Source: Paramecium pentaurelia (lineage: Eukaryota; Ciliophora; Oligohymenophorea; Peniculida; Parameciidae). Taken from it: a stretch of 64,000 bases of DNA. The stretch spans positions 322,587-386,586 of the forward strand of contig CAJJDO010000015.1 of the NCBI GenBank assembly GCA_905183005.1, written 5' to 3'. Of the stretch, positions 61,814 to 64,000 are shown one piece after another. The stretch's first letter is position 1, and each line of letters opens with the position of its first letter. Made by a program: the position numbers and the translations under genes. The notes below the pieces were generated by a model. That model saw only the letters and a list, made by a program, of their open reading frames with translations. It was not told the origin of the DNA and ran no database searches.

Positions 61814-63344
61814 ATAAAAAATATACATCATCCAACTTAAATCCGAAAGTCTTAGACGATAGAGATGAAATTAACTTTGGAACTTCTTTTATTGATACTA
61901 TCTTGGATTAAAAACTTTTTGAATATTTAACTTCCTTTCTTGATACTTTGAGTCTAATTCATTTTTAGCTATCATCAAAAGTATTCAAGATCAGACATTG
62001 GAAAAATTACTTTAAAAAAGTTATATTTAATAGATTATTGAAGCCATTGGATCATAAATTAATCTCCTAGTTTATCATTGATCAAAAATGTGTATAATTT
62101 ATTTTTTGGGATTCAGTAATTGATTTTAAAAGATTAAACTTATAATATTCTCATTAATACAAATATTACTCATGTCAATAATCAGTGGAAGCATCTAATA
62201 TATAAAAAGATATAGATCGTACATTTTCATAACATTAATATTTCAAATAAATTCATAATAGATAAAGATTATAAAGAATTCTTATTGCCTTATCTAAAAT
62301 ACAAGAATAAATAGGTTATATTTAAGGATTTAATTAAATAGCAGGTTGTTTTTTAATTAATGGTCTTAATGAATAACAGACATTTTGGATTATGTATTAT
62401 ATTTTAAAGAAAATGAAATACTCAACAATATTCTAAGATTAATTTAATGAACTAAAATTTTTGAATTTTACAGTGGCTGTTTTTATAAGGAATTATGTAC
62501 CATATTTATCTAATGAATTTGTAAATCTTATTATATATTTAGTTATAAAATAAAATAGATATTGGAATCATAACAACTAGATGGTTTTTAGTGATTTTTG
62601 GCTATGATCTACCTTAATAATTAGTAAGAATATATAAATATTATAGTTAATTTAAATTTGGAATATGTTCTTATTAAAAGGTATTAAAATATTAATAAGA
62701 GCTTCAATTGCAATATTTAAATTAATTTCTGATTTTGAAGGAATCAATGATTTATATGAATTACTAAAAGATAATCTATATGATTTATTAGAAACTAATG
62801 TTTAATTATAATAGAAATTCATTGAATATTTCTCGACAATTAAAATAACTAATCGTTTAATAGAAGAATTGAGAGAAAAATTTGAAACTGGAGATGAATC
62901 ATTAAGTCTTTCATTTGATTAAATCTAGAAAAAGCATTATTGGAGAAAAGGTGGAGATAGTGCTAGAAGTTTAATTAGTTCATTTAATGAAATCATTAGT
63001 GAAATTTAAGAAGAGAAAGATGCATGTTTTTAAAGATCTTAGTTGTTTATGAATGCTTTTTTCCCAAAGCTTATAAATTAATTAGTAGCTTCAGAAGGTA
63101 AAAAGAATTTAGCTATTAAAATTGAAAAGAGACCATAGTTGATAAAACGATAGATTATATCTTAACAATTTAAAATGTCTATTCCATAATCTGCTAATGG
63201 AGATTAAGTATTAATTAAAATTATAAGGAATCTAATATTTATGCTGATGAACTCCAGAGTAGAATGAGTCCAAAAGAGGATGAATCAATAGAACTTGAAT
63301 GCACTCCAGAAAAAATCTTTAAATTTTCTAATAAAAAAAGATGA
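61810..63344 (+). CDS. TBC-domain Rab GTPase-activating protein
   Basis: Three introns (22, 23 and 20 nt) give an intact protein of about 489 residues. The N-terminal FEYLTSFLDTLSLIHFQLSS is F-box-like. The TBC core shows IGYIQGFNQIAGCFLINGLN, EQQTFWIMYYILKKM, ITTRWFLVIFGYDLPQQLLI and IWNMFLLKGIKILIRASIAI. The Arg finger normally sits in IxxD(I/V)xRT upstream and the Gln finger in YxQ; here YIQG supplies the Gln, but I see no clear Arg finger, so GAP activity is uncertain. The C-terminus is polar. TBC proteins switch off Rab GTPases on endomembranes. Its ATG lies within the stop region of the LRR gene (ATGA). Confidence 0.75.
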
Positions 63345-63558
63345 ATTAATATAATCATAATTTATATTAATCTACCTTTTTAAAATCATAATTATGTAAA
63401 TAATGTATATTAATTATTCAAAGAAATATAAAATTAGATGGAATTTTCTATCAGTTTATAAATGAATGAAGGATTTGAAATTTATATTCTAAATACTTTA
63501 ATTATATTCTTTGGAATAGAAAATATAATAAAAAATAATATCTTTAATTAAATATAAT
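63345..63558. other. Short intergenic stretch
   Basis: AT-rich, no gene seen; holds the promoter of the next kinase. Confidence 0.5.
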
Positions 63559-64000
63559 ATGCATCATAAATTAGTTGTATTATAAGAAATAAGACCTAAT
63601 AAAGTTTATTTGGTAAAGTATCAGAATCAGGATAAAGGATAATTCTATCTAAAAAAGTATTTAGCATATTAATATCAAAATATAGTAGAAGTAAAAATAA
63701 AAATATATTTAGGTCGTAAAAATACTTAAGGGATAATAATTAAGAAACATTGTGAAAATTATTGATGTTAGTATTGAAAACAATGAATTATTATGTGTTG
63801 TAGAAGAGGCTTGTAAATATAATCTGAGAGAAATAATAAAGTTGCATGAGACAACTTTTGATACATAAGAAATATTAAAATGCTTGTTAGATATTATTGG
63901 AGGATTATTAGAATTGAAAAACCTTAATATTTTTCATAGAGATATTAAACCAGATAACATTGTATACGATGGAGAGAATTATAAAATTATTGACTTTGAA
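63559..64000 (+). CDS. Protein kinase, 5' part (runs off the right edge)
   Basis: Begins MHHKLVVLQEIRPNKVYLVK. One 22-nt intron. The N-lobe has a YLKKY lysine motif but no Gly-rich loop. LRNIVKIIDVSIENNELLCV, then NLREIIKLHETT, and the catalytic loop FHRDIKPDNIVYDG are clear. The next motif reads IIDFE, where DFG is expected, right at the window edge. Active or not cannot be told without the rest. It may belong to a large family of divergent ciliate kinases. Confidence 0.75.

Noticed and set aside
1..64000. CRISPR arrays, operons, bacterial promoters or ribosome binding sites
   Set aside because: No spaced direct repeats are present, and the code, introns and gene content show a ciliate nucleus.

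Overview
This window is macronuclear-type DNA of a Paramecium-like ciliate. Long reading frames run through TAA and TAG, which must be read as glutamine, and close only at TGA. Genes are split by GT...AG introns of about 18-32 nt (for example 25 nt at 7092-7116). DNA is roughly 80% A+T and genes are tightly packed on both strands. All coding calls here use that code (TAA/TAG = Gln, TGA = stop). The species cannot be fixed from the sequence alone.

Layout. 1-7244 (+): the 3' end of an unrecognised gene, a damaged CFAP58 gene that appears to keep three TA-bounded inserts of 26-47 bp (candidate unexcised internal eliminated sequences, IESs), a small membrane protein, and ribosomal protein P2. 7973-9079: a Myb-like gene with one similar insert. 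10290-15333 (-): a CMGC kinase, a PAP2-like membrane protein, a short Cys-rich surface protein and a MORN-repeat protein. 15348-16040: a WD40-like gene. 16503-18789: an exact 1143-bp duplication split by a single n, almost certainly an assembly artefact, carrying the 5' end of an eIF2-alpha-type kinase. 20166-22757: degraded or poorly resolved coding DNA and a KH-domain gene. 22829-29892: two divergent Cys-rich surface-antigen genes. 29893-33319: no supported gene, with a 238-bp N gap. 33320-39755 (-): UNC93-like transporter, F-BAR protein, WD40 protein, small glycine-rich protein, VPS9-like protein. 40095-43305 (+): basic protein, MIR-domain protein, VAP-like tail-anchored protein. 43613-45289 (-): outer-arm docking protein. 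47411-57353 (-): ATG2/VPS13-like lipid-transfer protein, DUSP-MYND-USP deubiquitinase, CFAP100-like coiled coil. 57550-64000: cytochrome b5-like gene (-), then CDPK, LRR protein, TBC Rab-GAP and the start of a kinase (+).

Themes. Three genes serve cilia (CFAP58, ODAD3/CCDC151-like, CFAP100-like). Several serve membrane traffic and contact sites (VPS9, TBC, F-BAR, VAP, ATG2/VPS13). Three encode secreted Cys-rich coat proteins. There is no operon logic; neighbours share space rather than function, and start codons of divergent genes can be as close as 10-14 bp.

Quality. Several otherwise clean genes (CDPK, USP, CFAP100-like) carry a single 1-base frame break, in two of them at an A/T run. These look like base-calling errors. 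CFAP58 has far more and may be a real pseudogene.
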